NCBI GenBank assembly: GCA_000158135.1
Contig: DS999531.1
Coordinates: forward strand, 2,537,529 to 2,601,528
From: Rhodobacteraceae bacterium KLH11
Lineage (GTDB): Bacteria; Pseudomonadota; Alphaproteobacteria; Rhodobacterales; Rhodobacteraceae
DNA: 64,000 nucleotides
Direction of reading: 5' to 3'
Every line of letters starts with the position of its first letter. The stretch's first letter is position 1. This document shows, piece after piece, positions 1 to 9,771 of the stretch. The translations under genes and the position numbers were made by a program. The notes beneath the pieces were generated by a model. It saw only the letters and a list, made by a program, of their open reading frames with translations. It made no database searches and was not told the DNA's origin.

Positions 1-112
1 AAACGCGCGTTCTGTGACTGTTGGGGGCAGATTCATGCCGGACTCCAAAGGTTTATTTCCTTTACGCGTTACAATATAGAAAGTGCAAGGACAGGCGACA
101 AGGACAAGACCT

Positions 113-1282
113 TTGGACAGAGCAGGTTTTGCCTCGGATCCAGGCCGCGCGCGGGGGCGGCTTGTGCCAGAGGAAGAAAGCAGTTTCCGGTCATGCTTTC
201 AGCGCGACCGGGACCGGATCATTCATGCCAGCGCATTTCGGCGTCTTAAGCACAAGACGCAGGTTTTTGTTGAGCATGAGGGCGATAGCTATCGTACCCG
301 GCTGACTCATTCCATAGAAGTGGCTCAGGTTGCACGTACCATTGCCGGGGCGCTGGGGTTGAACGGTGAATTGACCGAGGCGGTCGCGTTGGCGCATGAC
401 CTTGGGCATACCCCCTTTGGGCACACTGGCGAGGATGCGCTGCACGCTTTGATGCGACCCTTTGGTGGTTTTGATCATAACGCTCAGGCCATCCGGATCG
501 TGACAAAGCTTGAGCGGCACTATGCTGACTTTGATGGCTGTAACCTGACCTGGGAATGCCTTGAAGGCATCGCCAAGCACAATGGCCCGGTGCTGGGCGA
601 ACTGCCGTGGGCCCTGGCCGAATGCAATGCGGGGTTTGATCTTGAACTGAACACCCATGCCAGCGCCGAAGCCCAGGTTGCGGCCTTGTCGGATGATATC
701 GCCTACAACAATCACGATCTGCTGGATGGGTTGCGGGCTGCGCTGTTCACTGATGAAGAGATCACGCAACTGCCCATCGTGGGAGAGTGTTACGCCGAGG
801 TTGATCGCAAATACCCCGGGCTTGATCCCTATCGCCGCAGGCATGAGGCGCTCCGGCGGGTTTTTGGGGTGATGGTGTCGGACGTAATCAACACCTCGCA
901 TGGGTTGATCGCTGCCTCTGGTGCCCTGACGGTAGGGGATATCCGGCATCTGGGCCATCCGGTCGTGCGGTTTTCAACGGATCTTTGGGCCCAGCTCAAG
1001 GAAATCCGGGCGTTTCTGTTCGCCCGGATGTATCGCGCGCCATCGGTGATGGAGGTGCGGGTTGAGGTTGGCAAAGTGGTTGAGGACCTGTTTCCGATCT
1101 ATCTGGCGGACCCCAAGCAGATGCCAACCCATTGGCACGCCGATATCGAGGCAGCCCCGGATGAGACCGCGCTGGCCCGGATCGTGTCAGATTATATCGC
1201 CGGGATGACGGATCGGTTTGCGCTGCAGGATCACGCGCGCCTGACGGGACGGTCTGTCCCGGTTCATTCCACCCCGATATAG
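113..1282 (+). CDS. dgt: Deoxyguanosinetriphosphate triphosphohydrolase-like HD protein
   Basis: Cytosolic dNTP triphosphohydrolase of the dGTPase family, hydrolysing dNTPs to nucleoside and triphosphate. The 389-aa product has the family RDRDRIIH segment near residues 31-38 and the HD metal site: His66 in RTRLTHS and His95-Asp96 in HDLGHTPFGH. I chose TTG at 113 because AGGAC lies at 101-105, 8 bases upstream; an in-frame GTG at 83 would add ten residues and has no good ribosome site. The 3' end overlaps the convergent gene by 19 bp. The order dgt, argS, SPOR, nagZ, scpAB is common in Rhodobacteraceae. Family assignment is firm; true substrate preference among dNTPs cannot be read. Confidence 0.93.
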   Translation: MDRAGFASDPGRARGRLVPEEESSFRSCFQRDRDRIIHASAFRRLKHKTQVFVEHEGDSYRTRLTHSIEVAQVARTIAGALGLNGELTEAVALAHDLGHTPFGHTGEDALHALMRPFGGFDHNAQAIRIVTKLERHYADFDGCNLTWECLEGIAKHNGPVLGELPWALAECNAGFDLELNTHASAEAQVAALSDDIAYNNHDLLDGLRAALFTDEEITQLPIVGECYAEVDRKYPGLDPYRRRHEALRRVFGVMVSDVINTSHGLIAASGALTVGDIRHLGHPVVRFSTDLWAQLKEIRAFLFARMYRAPSVMEVRVEVGKVVEDLFPIYLADPKQMPTHWHADIEAAPDETALARIVSDYIAGMTDRFALQDHARLTGRSVPVHSTPI

Positions 1283-1815
1283 GCCAGCGCCCAGACCTGC
1301 TGGCTGGCTTGATCCTGCGCGGCTTCGGCGTTGTCGGCAGGTGGGAAGACGATCATTGTGGGGCCGTAGCCCCCGATCCCCATCGGCGCGCCGTCGGCAT
1401 GGGTGGCAAGGATCGGCTGATAGGCCGTAATACTGTCCCATGAGATTGTTGCCTGATAGCCATCCATGGCCGTAGGCAGCGCTGTTTTCCCTTCGGCCCC
1501 GGCCTTGATCATGACCTCCGAGAGAAGGGGGCCCTTGAAAGTGATGTCGCGCTGATGGCCTTCGGGGCCGTAGGGGATAGTGATCTCGATCTGTTCCATC
1601 GCGTTCAGCATGGCAGCGTCAAACCCGGCGGCCCCGTCATGGGTAACTTGGAGAAAGCCCAGCAGGCCGCCATCATTCTCACCGCGCGCGGGTAGGTTGG
1701 TCTCGCTGACAGCGCCACCGAGGCTGATTAACACATGGCCCTGTGGGGCGGGCATGTCGGCCAGGGCGGGCAGCGCGGCGGATAACAGAAGGCTCAGGGG
1801 CAGGGCAAGGCGCAT
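1264..1815 (-). CDS. Periplasmic molybdopterin-oxidoreductase-like protein
   Basis: 183 aa with a clear signal peptide (residues 1 to about 19, cut after ALA). The mature part resembles the small secreted proteins annotated as molybdopterin-dependent oxidoreductase-like in Rhodobacteraceae: a D-AML segment near 68, a GPLLSEVM segment that matches the F-G-V-L-L region of the sulfite-oxidase fold, and a closing [10 protein letters not shown] motif. It has no cysteine at all, so it cannot supply the cysteine ligand to molybdenum that real sulfite-oxidase-type enzymes use; I infer a binding rather than catalytic role. It converges on dgt with a 19-bp overlap and is read away from argS, from which it is separated by about 130 bp. 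Confidence 0.7.
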   Translation of the reverse strand: MRLALPLSLLLSAALPALADMPAPQGHVLISLGGAVSETNLPARGENDGGLLGFLQVTHDGAAGFDAAMLNAMEQIEITIPYGPEGHQRDITFKGPLLSEVMIKAGAEGKTALPTAMDGYQATISWDSITAYQPILATHADGAPMGIGGYGPTMIVFPPADNAEAAQDQASQQVWALAYIGVE

Positions 1816-1947
1816 TGGCGGTCTCCGGTTTGGTGTGGCAGGCCGACCTTAGCGGGGATTGCGGGCAAACCAAGGCCAAACTTGAGGCGTCCATTGACCT
1901 TGCCGCTTTGCGTGGTAAACCGCCGGGCAAGCAAAAGGACATCCGAA

Positions 1948-3693
1948 ATGAACCTGTTTTCCGAGATCCGTGGCCTGGTGCTGGACGCGCTGGCGCAGAT
2001 GCAGTCCGACGGCGCTCTGCCCGAGGGGTTGAGTTTTGACAACGTGGCGGTCGAACCGCCGCGTGACGCAGCGCATGGCGACATGGCGACCAATGCGGCG
2101 ATGGTGCTGGCGAAACCGGCGAAGATGAAGCCGCGCGACATCGCTGATGCGCTGGCCGGGAAACTGGCGGCGGATGACCGGATCACCAGCGCCGAGGTGG
2201 CGGGGCCGGGGTTCCTGAACCTGCGTCTTGCGCCCTCGGTCTGGCAGGGTGTTCTGACGGCTGTTCTTGCTCAGGGCACCGATTATGGCCGCTCGACCAT
2301 GGGGCAGGGGCAGAAGGTCAATGTGGAATATGTCTCGGCCAACCCCACCGGCCCCTTGCATGTGGGACATACGCGGGGGGCTGTGTTCGGTGATGCGCTG
2401 GCAAGCCTGCTGGCCTATTCGGGCCATGACGTGACCCGCGAATACTATATCAATGACGGCGGTGCGCAGGTGGATGTGCTGGCGCGCTCGGCCTATGAGC
2501 GGTACCGCGAGGCCAATGGCCTCAGCCCCGAGATCGCCGAGGGGCTGTATCCCGGCGACTACCTGATCCCGATCGGTGAGGCGCTGAAAGCGAAATACGG
2601 TGACAGCCTGATCGACAAGCCCGAAAGCGAGTGGCTTGAGGATCTGCGCAACTTTGCCACCGATGCAATGATGGACCTGATCCGCGCCGATCTGAAGGCG
2701 CTGGGCGTTGAGATGGATGTGTTCTTCTCGGAAAAGTCGCTCTATGGCACGGGCCGGATCGAGGCCGCGCTGCAATCACTGACCGACAAGGGGCTGATTT
2801 ATGAGGGCGTGCTGGAACCGCCCAAAGGCAAAAAGCCCGAGGATTGGGAACCGCGCGAACAGACCCTGTTCAAATCGACCGAGCATGGCGACGATGTCGA
2901 CCGCCCGGTCAAGAAATCGGACGGGGCGTGGACCTATTTCGCACCGGATATCGCCTATCACTATGACAAGGTCAGCCGTGGCTTTGATGCTCTGATCGAC
3001 GTGTTCGGCGCAGATCATGGTGGCTATGTCAAACGGATGAAGGCGGCTGTGTCGGCTCTGTCCGATGGTAAGGTGTCGCTGGATATCAAGCTGACGCAGC
3101 TGGTAAAGCTGTGGAAGAATGGCGAGCCGTTCAAGATGTCCAAGCGAGCCGGGAACTTTGTCACCCTGCGCGATGTGGTCGATCAGGTTGGCCCGGATGT
3201 GACCCGGTTCGTGATGCTGACCCGCAAGAACGACGCGCCGCTGGACTTCGATTTCGACAAAGTGCTTGAACAAAGCCGCGAGAACCCCGTGTTCTACGTG
3301 CAATACGCTCATGCCCGCGTCATGAGTGTCCTGCGCCGCGCCGCCGAGGCCGGGATCGCGGCCGATGATGCGACCCTTGCCGGGGCCGATCTGGGCACGA
3401 TCGATCATGCCTCTGAGCTGACTGTTGCCAAGAAACTGGCCGAATGGCCGCGCCTTGTTGAAATCGCCGCACGGACCAATGAACCGCACCGAGTTGCCTT
3501 CTATCTCTATGAATTGGCAGGGGATTTTCATGCGCTCTGGAATAAGGGCAATGAAGAAACCCAACTGCGCTTTATTCAGGATGGCGATGTTGCCACAAGC
3601 CAGTCAAAAATCGCTCTGGCCCGGTCTGTTTCTGTTGTGATTTCAGCGGGGCTGGGTATTCTTGGCGTTACTCCGGCGCAGGAGATGCGGTAA
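1948..3693 (+). CDS. argS: Arginyl-tRNA synthetase
   Basis: Class I aminoacyl-tRNA synthetase that charges tRNA-Arg, 581 aa, the normal length. The N-terminal Add-1 domain occupies roughly residues 1-100. The HIGH signature is HVGH at 138-141 within [11 protein letters not shown], and the KMSKS equivalent is MSKRAGN near residue 397. The C-terminal DALR anticodon-binding domain ends the protein. Start at ATG 1948 is supported by AAAGGAC 8-13 bases upstream; the open frame runs back to 1882 but that extension is not conserved in style. It is followed after 87 bp by the SPOR-domain gene and probably shares its transcript. Confidence 0.97.
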   Translation: MNLFSEIRGLVLDALAQMQSDGALPEGLSFDNVAVEPPRDAAHGDMATNAAMVLAKPAKMKPRDIADALAGKLAADDRITSAEVAGPGFLNLRLAPSVWQGVLTAVLAQGTDYGRSTMGQGQKVNVEYVSANPTGPLHVGHTRGAVFGDALASLLAYSGHDVTREYYINDGGAQVDVLARSAYERYREANGLSPEIAEGLYPGDYLIPIGEALKAKYGDSLIDKPESEWLEDLRNFATDAMMDLIRADLKALGVEMDVFFSEKSLYGTGRIEAALQSLTDKGLIYEGVLEPPKGKKPEDWEPREQTLFKSTEHGDDVDRPVKKSDGAWTYFAPDIAYHYDKVSRGFDALIDVFGADHGGYVKRMKAAVSALSDGKVSLDIKLTQLVKLWKNGEPFKMSKRAGNFVTLRDVVDQVGPDVTRFVMLTRKNDAPLDFDFDKVLEQSRENPVFYVQYAHARVMSVLRRAAEAGIAADDATLAGADLGTIDHASELTVAKKLAEWPRLVEIAARTNEPHRVAFYLYELAGDFHALWNKGNEETQLRFIQDGDVATSQSKIALARSVSVVISAGLGILGVTPAQEMR

Positions 3694-3780
3694 CAAATAT
3701 CGCCCGAACCGCCGGTACGAGGTAGGCAAGAAATGACCCGCGCGCCATTTTTTAAGGCGCAATCGGGCGGTGAGGCGGAT

Positions 3781-4821
3781 ATGGCACGTTACGATTACTC
3801 GGGGCATCCAGGCCCCGAGCAGGCACATTACACGAATCAAACGCATCCGCAGAATGCGTATGACACTTCTGACGAGGACTATGGGTATGACGAGGCCCCG
3901 CGCGCAGGCGCAGGGCTGGGCCGTATCTTCAATATGCTTGGGGCCGTTGCCTCACTGGCTCTGGTCGCAGGTGTTGGTGTCTGGGGCTACAAGCTGGTGA
4001 TACGGGATGTCAGTGGTGTGCCCGTGGTGCGTGCTGCCGAAGGGCCGATGCGTATCCAGCCCGAAAATCCGGGTGGAACGCCTGCTGATCATCAGGGCCT
4101 TGCAGTGAATGCTGTTGCGGCGGTGGGATCTGCTGCCGCCCCTGCAGATCGCCTGATACTGGCACCGCGTCCTGTTTCGCTGACGGATGAAGATAAGCCA
4201 ATGGGCGTGAAGGCAACAAACGCGGTGCATGTGGTGGAAGAACCAGCCACAGATCAGGCCACAGTAAATGCAGTGGTGGCGGGTCTTGCGGATGAAGCAA
4301 AAGCTGAACAACCACAGGAACAGGGGGTGCAGCTGGCCTCATTGGTCACGCCCGAGGAAGAGCCGGCAATTGATCCGGCTGACTACGCCGCACAACAGCC
4401 TGACCCCAAGATCGCGGCACTGCCCGGCGTGCGCAGATCACTGCGCCCGCACGTGCGCCCCGCACGCGCAACGCCCAGTTCAATCCCGTCAAACAGCGCG
4501 ACCGAGGCTGCAATCAATGCTGCTGTCAAAGCTGCCGTTGGTCTGGATGTTGATCCCGACACACTGAGCAAAGGCACCCGGCTGGCACAGTTGGGCGCGT
4601 ATGAAAGTGCTGATGTCGCTCAGGCGGAATGGGCGCGTCTGAACGGTCGATTTGGTGAGTATATGGATGGAAAACAGCGTGTTATCCAGAAAACCTCAAG
4701 TGGTGGGCGTACCTTCTATCGCCTGCGTGTTATGGGCTTTGACGATCTGAGCGACTCGCGCCAGTTCTGTGCCGCCCTGGTCGCGCAGGGTGCCGATTGC
4801 ATCCCGGTCGCCGCCCGGTGA
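3781..4821 (+). CDS. SPOR-domain membrane protein
   Basis: 346-aa protein that should sit in the inner membrane and bind denuded peptidoglycan at the division site. A cytoplasmic, Tyr/Asp-rich N-terminus is followed by one membrane segment at about 49-69, a long Ala/Pro/Glu-rich periplasmic linker and a C-terminal SPOR domain (about 268-346, LAQLGAYESADVAQAEW onward). The start is uncertain: ATG 3781 gives the usual MARYDYSG beginning, while ATG 3733 with GAGGTAGG upstream would add 16 residues. The stop overlaps the GTG start of nagZ (GTGA), so the two are translationally coupled, which fits a joint role in cell-wall turnover. Confidence 0.88.
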   Translation: MARYDYSGHPGPEQAHYTNQTHPQNAYDTSDEDYGYDEAPRAGAGLGRIFNMLGAVASLALVAGVGVWGYKLVIRDVSGVPVVRAAEGPMRIQPENPGGTPADHQGLAVNAVAAVGSAAAPADRLILAPRPVSLTDEDKPMGVKATNAVHVVEEPATDQATVNAVVAGLADEAKAEQPQEQGVQLASLVTPEEEPAIDPADYAAQQPDPKIAALPGVRRSLRPHVRPARATPSSIPSNSATEAAINAAVKAAVGLDVDPDTLSKGTRLAQLGAYESADVAQAEWARLNGRFGEYMDGKQRVIQKTSSGGRTFYRLRVMGFDDLSDSRQFCAALVAQGADCIPVAAR

Positions 4822-5825
4822 GGTTCGGAGCCGCGATCACCGATGCCGAAGGGCTGCGGCTGACGTCCGAAGAAAAGCACCTGTTTCGAGAAATGAACCC
4901 GTTCGGGTTCATTCTGTTTGCCCGCAATATCGAAAGTGCGGATCAGGTGCGGGCGCTATGTGATGATTTTCGCGAGGCGGTGGGCCGGAACTGTCCCATA
5001 ACCATCGATCAGGAAGGGGGCCGCGTACAGCGTGTGCGCGCGCCGCTGGCGCGGGAATGGCACCCCCCGCTGGATCATGCCGTGCGTGCCGGAGATCAGG
5101 CCGAACGGGCCATATATCTGCGGTACCGGCTGATCGCGCATGAGCTGTTGGCGCTGGGTATTGACAGCAATTGCGCCCCGATGGTCGATCTGGCGCGCGA
5201 CGAAACGCACCCCTTTCTGAAGAATCGCTGCTATGGGTTTGATCCCGATACGGTTTCCCGCATTGGCCGTGCCGCTGCCCGAGGGCATCTGGACGGTGGC
5301 GTGCTTCCGGTGCTCAAACATGTGCCGGGCCATGGCCGCGCGACGTTGGACAGCCATTTTGATCTGCCTCATGTCGATCTGCCGCTGGATGCGCTGGAAA
5401 ACAGTGATTTCGCCCCGTTTCGTGCTCTGAATGACCTGCCGATGGGGATGACGGCGCATCTGGTCTATGACCGGATCGATCCGCAACCCGCCACGATTTC
5501 GCCCGCGATGATGACATTGATCCGCAAGAATATCGGTTTTGACGGGTTGATCATGACTGACGACATCTCGATGAAGGCGCTCAGCGGGTCGTTGCAACAC
5601 CTCTCACGGCAGGCGCTGGAGGCCGGGTGCGACGTGGTTTTGCACTGCAACGGCACGTTTGAGGAGCGCAGGCAGGTGCTTCAGGCGTCGGCCGGGATGT
5701 CCGATGCGGCACAAGCCCGCGCAGAACGCGCGCTGTCGATGCGGCAACCGCCGCAGGAACTTGACATCCACGCCGCCGAGGCGGAACTATCTGCCCTAAT
5801 GGGCGGGCAGGTATATGCAGGATAA
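4818..5825 (+). CDS. nagZ: Beta-N-acetylhexosaminidase (peptidoglycan recycling)
   Basis: Glycoside hydrolase family 3 enzyme of 335 aa that removes GlcNAc from GlcNAc-anhydro-muropeptides in the cytosol. Visible motifs are DQEGGRVQR (64-72), the KH-PGHG loop at 167-173 with the mobile His, and MTDDISMKA around 247-255 whose Asp248 is the expected nucleophile. Short single-domain architecture is that of bacterial NagZ. GTG 4818 is chosen because it overlaps the upstream stop as GTGA; a TTG at 4797 in frame is less likely. The 3' end overlaps scpA by 11 bp. NagZ beside scpAB is the standard order in this family. Confidence 0.95.
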   Translation: MRFGAAITDAEGLRLTSEEKHLFREMNPFGFILFARNIESADQVRALCDDFREAVGRNCPITIDQEGGRVQRVRAPLAREWHPPLDHAVRAGDQAERAIYLRYRLIAHELLALGIDSNCAPMVDLARDETHPFLKNRCYGFDPDTVSRIGRAAARGHLDGGVLPVLKHVPGHGRATLDSHFDLPHVDLPLDALENSDFAPFRALNDLPMGMTAHLVYDRIDPQPATISPAMMTLIRKNIGFDGLIMTDDISMKALSGSLQHLSRQALEAGCDVVLHCNGTFEERRQVLQASAGMSDAAQARAERALSMRQPPQELDIHAAEAELSALMGGQVYAG

Positions 5826-6609
5826 CCTTTTCAGCGAAGACTCGGTTTCGGTCGCCGATCGGCTGGCCGCCGAGGCGCTGATTGTTGACGTTGACGGGTT
5901 CGAAGGACCTCTGGATGTGCTGCTGACCCTGTCACGGACACAGAAGGTGGATTTGCGCAAGATCTCGGTTCTGGCGCTGGCACAACAATATCTGACCTTT
6001 GTTGAAAAGGCGCGTCAACTGCGGATCGAGCTGGCGGCGGATTATCTGGTGATGGCGGCGTGGCTGGCTTTTCTCAAGTCCCGCTTGCTGCTGCCACCTG
6101 ATCCTGATGACGAGGGGCCGTCTGGCGAGGAACTCGCGGCGCATCTGGCGTTCCAGCTGGAGCGTCTGCAGGCCATGCGCGATGCGGCGGCGCGGCTGAT
6201 GGCGCGCGACCAGCTGGGGCGCGATTTCTTCAAACGCGGGCAGGGCGAGGATATCACCCGCCTCCGCACTGTGACCTATTCGGCCACCCTGCTGGACCTG
6301 ATGCAGGGCTATGCCCGCATTCGCACCCGCGATGAATTCCGGCCCTTCGTGATGGACCGCGATGCTGTCTTCACCATGGAACAGGCGTTGGAGCGGATGC
6401 GCCCTCTGATCGGGTTCGCAGGCGCCTGGACGGATATGGAGACCTATCTGCCCGACGGCTGGGATGGCGATCCGGTAAGGCGGCGCTCGGCCACGGCGGC
6501 GACCTTTGCGGCCTCGCTGGAACTGGTGAAAGAAGGACATATGGAGATGAGGCAAAGCGAAACCTTTGCCCCGATCCACCTGCGCAAGAGGACCGAAACC
6601 CGTGATTGA
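5815..6609 (+). CDS. scpA: Segregation and condensation protein A (kleisin)
   Basis: 264-aa kleisin that bridges SMC heads together with ScpB in chromosome condensation. The N-terminal kleisin signature FEGPLDVLLTLSRTQKVD lies at about 29-46, followed by the helical region YLVMAAWLAFLKSRLLLP, and a winged-helix-type C-terminus near 180-260. The start ATG 5815 lies inside the end of nagZ (11-bp overlap) and the stop overlaps scpB by 8 bp, so nagZ-scpA-scpB are translationally coupled. Length is typical for alphaproteobacterial ScpA. No smc gene is in the window. Confidence 0.95.
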   Translation: MQDNLFSEDSVSVADRLAAEALIVDVDGFEGPLDVLLTLSRTQKVDLRKISVLALAQQYLTFVEKARQLRIELAADYLVMAAWLAFLKSRLLLPPDPDDEGPSGEELAAHLAFQLERLQAMRDAAARLMARDQLGRDFFKRGQGEDITRLRTVTYSATLLDLMQGYARIRTRDEFRPFVMDRDAVFTMEQALERMRPLIGFAGAWTDMETYLPDGWDGDPVRRRSATAATFAASLELVKEGHMEMRQSETFAPIHLRKRTETRD

Positions 6610-7258
6610 CGCCCCCCAAGACGATGGCACCGGCACTCTGTTCGAAGCCCCACCCCTGGCCGAGCAGGAGCGGATGGTCGAAGCTGTTCTGTTTGCCAGC
6701 GCCGAGCCGGTGACGATTGCGGATCTGGAGGCGCGGATGCCCCATGGCAGTGACGCGACGCATGCGGTTGAGATGCTCAAGAAACGTTATGAGGGGCGCG
6801 GGGTCCGGGTTGTGCAGGTGGGTGAGGCCTGGGCCATCCGTACCGCGCCCGATCTGGGCTTTCTGATGCAAAAGGAAACGGTCGAAACCCGCAAGTTGAG
6901 CCGCGCGGCGATCGAGACACTGGCCATCGTCGCCTATCATCAGCCCTGCACCCGGGCCGAGATCGAGGAAATCCGGGGCGTTTCGGTCTCGCGTGGCACC
7001 ATCGATCAGTTGCTTGAGATGGAATGGATCAGGTTGGGCCGCCGCCGCATGACGCCCGGCCGCCCGGTGACTTTTGTGGTCACGCCCGAGTTTCTGGATC
7101 ATTTCGGGCTGGAGAACGCCCGCGATCTGCCGGGCCTGAAAGAGCTGCGCGCCGCCGGGCTGTTGGAAAACCGGCCACCTCCGGGCGTGGCTCCGCTGGG
7201 CGAGGGGCAGGAGGAAGAGCAAGACGAAGATCAGACCGAGCTGTTCGAGGAAGAGTGA
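6602..7258 (+). CDS. scpB: Segregation and condensation protein B
   Basis: 218-aa partner of ScpA with two winged-helix domains: the first begins at EQERMVEAVLFASAEPV, the second carries the conserved LSRAAIETLAIVAYHQP segment near residue 100 and GTIDQLLEMEWI. The C-terminus is a Glu/Gln/Asp-rich tail common in this clade. I chose GTG 6602 (VIDAPQDDG), overlapping the scpA stop by 8 bp; the frame is open back to 6566 but that part shadows scpA. It closes the tight operon starting at argS or dgt. Confidence 0.94.
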   Translation: MIDAPQDDGTGTLFEAPPLAEQERMVEAVLFASAEPVTIADLEARMPHGSDATHAVEMLKKRYEGRGVRVVQVGEAWAIRTAPDLGFLMQKETVETRKLSRAAIETLAIVAYHQPCTRAEIEEIRGVSVSRGTIDQLLEMEWIRLGRRRMTPGRPVTFVVTPEFLDHFGLENARDLPGLKELRAAGLLENRPPPGVAPLGEGQEEEQDEDQTELFEEE

Positions 7259-7322
7259 TCGGACAGCCCTTTTGTTGCCGCATAGGGTGCATATATTAGC
7301 GCCTGCGAAACGGAGTAGACGA

Positions 7323-7499
7323 ATGAACGCAAATCGGATCATCGACATGATCGTGCGCCAGGTGATGCGCCGGATCGTGAATCATGGGGTGAGCAAAGGT
7401 TTCGATGTGGCAGGACAGTTGGGCCGCAAGGCCGGTCAGGGCCGCGCTAAAAAACCCTCGGCCCCTGTTTCAGGCGATCAGAACCGGGACCTCAAGTAA
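7323..7499 (+). CDS. Small basic conserved-looking protein, 58 aa
   Basis: Short protein (MNANRIIDMIVRQVMRRIV...) with an amphipathic, Met- and Arg-rich N-terminal helix and a Lys/Gly/Pro tail. GGAG at 7313-7316 stands 7 bases ahead of the ATG. It follows scpB by 64 bp in the position where tatA often follows scpB in related genomes, but the sequence is not TatA: there is no hydrophobic membrane segment. I do not recognise a function; the N-terminal helix pattern hints at membrane-surface or nucleic-acid contact, which is only inference. Confidence 0.7.
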   Translation: MNANRIIDMIVRQVMRRIVNHGVSKGFDVAGQLGRKAGQGRAKKPSAPVSGDQNRDLK

Positions 7500-7511
7500 G
7501 GCCTCCCTGAG

Positions 7512-8591
7512 TCAACCAACCGCCTTGAAATGCTTCGACAGTTTCAGGCCTTGCCCCTGATAGTTCGATGCAATCCCCGCGCCATATAGTTGCGTGGGCA
7601 TCTCTGCCATCTTCTCATAGACCAGCCGCCCGACGACCTGCCCGTGTTCCAGAACAAAAGGGGCCTCGTGGCAGCGCACCTCAAGCACGCCGCGTGATCC
7701 TGTGCCACCTGCCTCGGCATGACCAAAGCCGGGATCAAAGAACCCGGCATAATGCACCCGGAATTCCCCGACCATGGCCAGATAAGGGGCCATCTCGGCG
7801 GCATACATGGGTGGGATGTGCACGGCCTCACGGCTGACGAGAATATAGAACGCGCCGGGGTCAAGAATGATACGGCCGTCGCTGGTGCGCACTTCTTCCC
7901 AGTATTCCTGCGCGTCATATTCCCCGATCCGGTCCAGATCAATCACGCCGGTATGAGGTTTGGCACGATAGCCAACCAGATCGGTGTCGGGCAGTTGCAG
8001 ATCAACCGAGAATCCCAACCCGTCCTGAATGACGGCAGGCCCATCAACCAGCGGCGATTGCGCGTGAAGTGTGGTCAGATCTGCATCGCTGAGAACCGCC
8101 TGACCCTTGCGGAAGCGGATCTGGTTCAGCCGCATGCCGGGGCGCACGAGGACCGAGAAGGAGCGGGGACAAATCTCGGCATAAAGCGGGCCGCAATACC
8201 CTGCAGGCACCCGATCAAACTCGGCCCCGCCATCGGTGATGGTGCGCGTCAGCAGGTCAAGCCGCCCGGTCGAGCTTTTGGCATTGGCCACCGCGCTGAC
8301 ATCATCGGGCAGGGCGAGCGCCTCCATCAGCGGCACCAGATAGACGCAGCCTTTTTCCAGAACCGCGCCTTCGGTGATGTCGATGCGGTGCATCTCAAAC
8401 TCGGTCAGGCGATCCGCGACGGTGCGCCCTTCACCGGCCAGAAAGGATGCGCGAACCCGATAAGCCACTGTTCCCAAACGCAGATCAAGGCTGGCTGGCT
8501 GGACCTGAGCGGCAATGACCTCTGGGTTTGCGGTGATTTCACCCCGTGCGATCATCGCTTCAAGTTGCTGGTTCGGGCATACACCTGTCAT
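7512..8591 (-). CDS. dcd: Double-length 2'-deoxycytidine 5'-triphosphate deaminase
   Basis: 359-aa protein made of two DCD/dUTPase-like halves. The first half has QPASLDLRLG (about 30-39) and AKSSTGRLDLLTR near 129; the second has IDLDRIGEYDAQEY near 223, GEFRVHYAGFFDPGFG near 277 and RGVLEVRCHE, matching the signature of classical Dcd enzymes. Classical Dcd is about 190 aa, so this is the long alphaproteobacterial form that probably folds as an internal dimer. It should convert dCTP to dUTP for dTMP synthesis. Start 8591 is preferred over 8636 because GAGGGG lies just upstream. It converges with the 58-aa gene. Confidence 0.9.
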   Translation of the reverse strand: MTGVCPNQQLEAMIARGEITANPEVIAAQVQPASLDLRLGTVAYRVRASFLAGEGRTVADRLTEFEMHRIDITEGAVLEKGCVYLVPLMEALALPDDVSAVANAKSSTGRLDLLTRTITDGGAEFDRVPAGYCGPLYAEICPRSFSVLVRPGMRLNQIRFRKGQAVLSDADLTTLHAQSPLVDGPAVIQDGLGFSVDLQLPDTDLVGYRAKPHTGVIDLDRIGEYDAQEYWEEVRTSDGRIILDPGAFYILVSREAVHIPPMYAAEMAPYLAMVGEFRVHYAGFFDPGFGHAEAGGTGSRGVLEVRCHEAPFVLEHGQVVGRLVYEKMAEMPTQLYGAGIASNYQGQGLKLSKHFKAVG

Positions 8592-8652
8592 CTCGATCCC
8601 CTCATGTGCCAGAGCGGGATCTGGCTTATGTGCCATAAACGTCGGTGTGATT

Positions 8653-8729
8653 TGGTCGGGCTAGCAGGACTCGAACCTGCGACCTTCCGTCCCCCAGACG
8701 GACGCGCTACCAGGCTGCGCCATAGCCCG
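8653..8729 (-). tRNA. tRNA-Pro (anticodon GGG)
   Basis: A 77-nt cloverleaf on the minus strand. The acceptor arms CGGGCTA and TAGCCCG pair perfectly, the T arm contains GGTTCGAGTCC, and the anticodon stem TCCGT/ACGGA encloses the loop CTGGGGG, giving anticodon GGG for CCC and CCU proline codons. The 3' CCA is encoded (8653-8655). It lies between the dCTP deaminase and MerR genes, where Rhodobacteraceae often carry this tRNA. Confidence 0.97.
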
Positions 8730-8790
8730 ACGTTGGAGTGTTCATAAAGACTTTCCCGGCGGGGGCAAGAGGAAATCATCGCCTTTTTTC

Positions 8791-9354
8791 TTATCCCGCC
8801 GCGTGGTGTTCGACCCGGTCCAGCCACTTGCGCAGGTCTCTGGCAATCGGCGCAATCTGGTGCAGCAACGCATCGTCATACTCTGCCCGGTTCCACGCCA
8901 GCGAGGCGATGCCCCCCATCAGCGGCGCCTCGTCCAGCTCATCGGGGGGCGGTGCGGCGGGGGCGGCGTGTGGCGTCGGCTCTTCCAGATCCATGTTAAT
9001 CTGATCCGGGCGCGCAACCGGCGGGGCGGCAAAGGGCACAACCGTCTGGTCGATCACCGGTTCAGGCGGCGCATCTTCATCCAGACCGGGAGACATCGAT
9101 GCCACATGCGCCACGCCTTGTTCGCGCAAAATGCGCTGCACGCCTTTGATGGTGATGCCATCCTCGTGCAGCAGCTTTTTGATGCCACCCAGCAGACGCA
9201 TGTCATTGGGGCGGTAATACCGCCGCCCTCCGGCCCGTTTGACAGGTTTGACCTGCGTGAACCGGCTTTCCCAGAAGCGCAGGACATGAGCCTGAACACC
9301 GAGCCAGTCCGCAACTTCACTTATGGTGCGAAAGGCATCGGGGGACTTACTCAT
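8791..9354 (-). CDS. MerR-family transcriptional regulator
   Basis: 187 aa. The N-terminal winged helix (about 8-75) carries [23 protein letters not shown] and [11 protein letters not shown], the MerR DNA-binding pattern. The helix after it ([17 protein letters not shown]) starts the dimerisation region, but no cysteine or known effector domain follows; the second half is Pro/Ala/Asp-rich and ends in a short conserved-looking helix ([19 protein letters not shown]). It follows ihfA by 18 bp, closing the plsX-fabH-ihfA-merR order seen across alphaproteobacteria. Target genes are unknown. Confidence 0.9.
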   Translation of the reverse strand: MSKSPDAFRTISEVADWLGVQAHVLRFWESRFTQVKPVKRAGGRRYYRPNDMRLLGGIKKLLHEDGITIKGVQRILREQGVAHVASMSPGLDEDAPPEPVIDQTVVPFAAPPVARPDQINMDLEEPTPHAAPAAPPPDELDEAPLMGGIASLAWNRAEYDDALLHQIAPIARDLRKWLDRVEHHAAG

Positions 9355-9372
9355 AACCTGGACGTCCTGAAC

Positions 9373-9675
9373 TTACTTGCGATTCCCTGCGGCGACGCGA
9401 TCTTTCATCAGATGCGACGGGCGAAAGGTCAGCACGCGGCGCGGCTGGATCGGGACCTCTTCGCCGGTTTTCGGATTGCGGCCTATGCGGGCGGTTTTGT
9501 CCCGAACGCTGAAAGTGCCAAAAGACGAGATTTTCACCTGCTCGCCACGCACCAGCGCGTCGGACATGTGGTTCAATACGCTTTCGACCAGTTGCGCGCT
9601 TTCATTGCGCGAGAGGCCAACCTCACGAAAGACGGCCTCGCTCAGATCCATTCGGGTCAGTGTTTTGTCGCCCAT
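9373..9675 (-). CDS. ihfA: Integration host factor subunit alpha
   Basis: 100-aa DNA-bending protein of the HU/IHF family. The beta-arm signature [23 protein letters not shown] occupies about residues 64-86, with the Pro residue at the arm tip that intercalates into DNA. It forms a heterodimer with IhfB (not in this window) in nucleoid organisation and transcription. Located 96 bp downstream of fabH and 18 bp before merR on the same strand. Confidence 0.96.
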   Translation of the reverse strand: MGDKTLTRMDLSEAVFREVGLSRNESAQLVESVLNHMSDALVRGEQVKISSFGTFSVRDKTARIGRNPKTGEEVPIQPRRVLTFRPSHLMKDRVAAGNRK

Positions 9676-9771
9676 GCTTTTTCCCCTGTTGATGGGGCAG
9701 CATATGGCGATGGGAAATTCGCTGTCAATATCAATGAATTGCGGGCGGCTCTGTAAGCCGGATTGCGCCGG

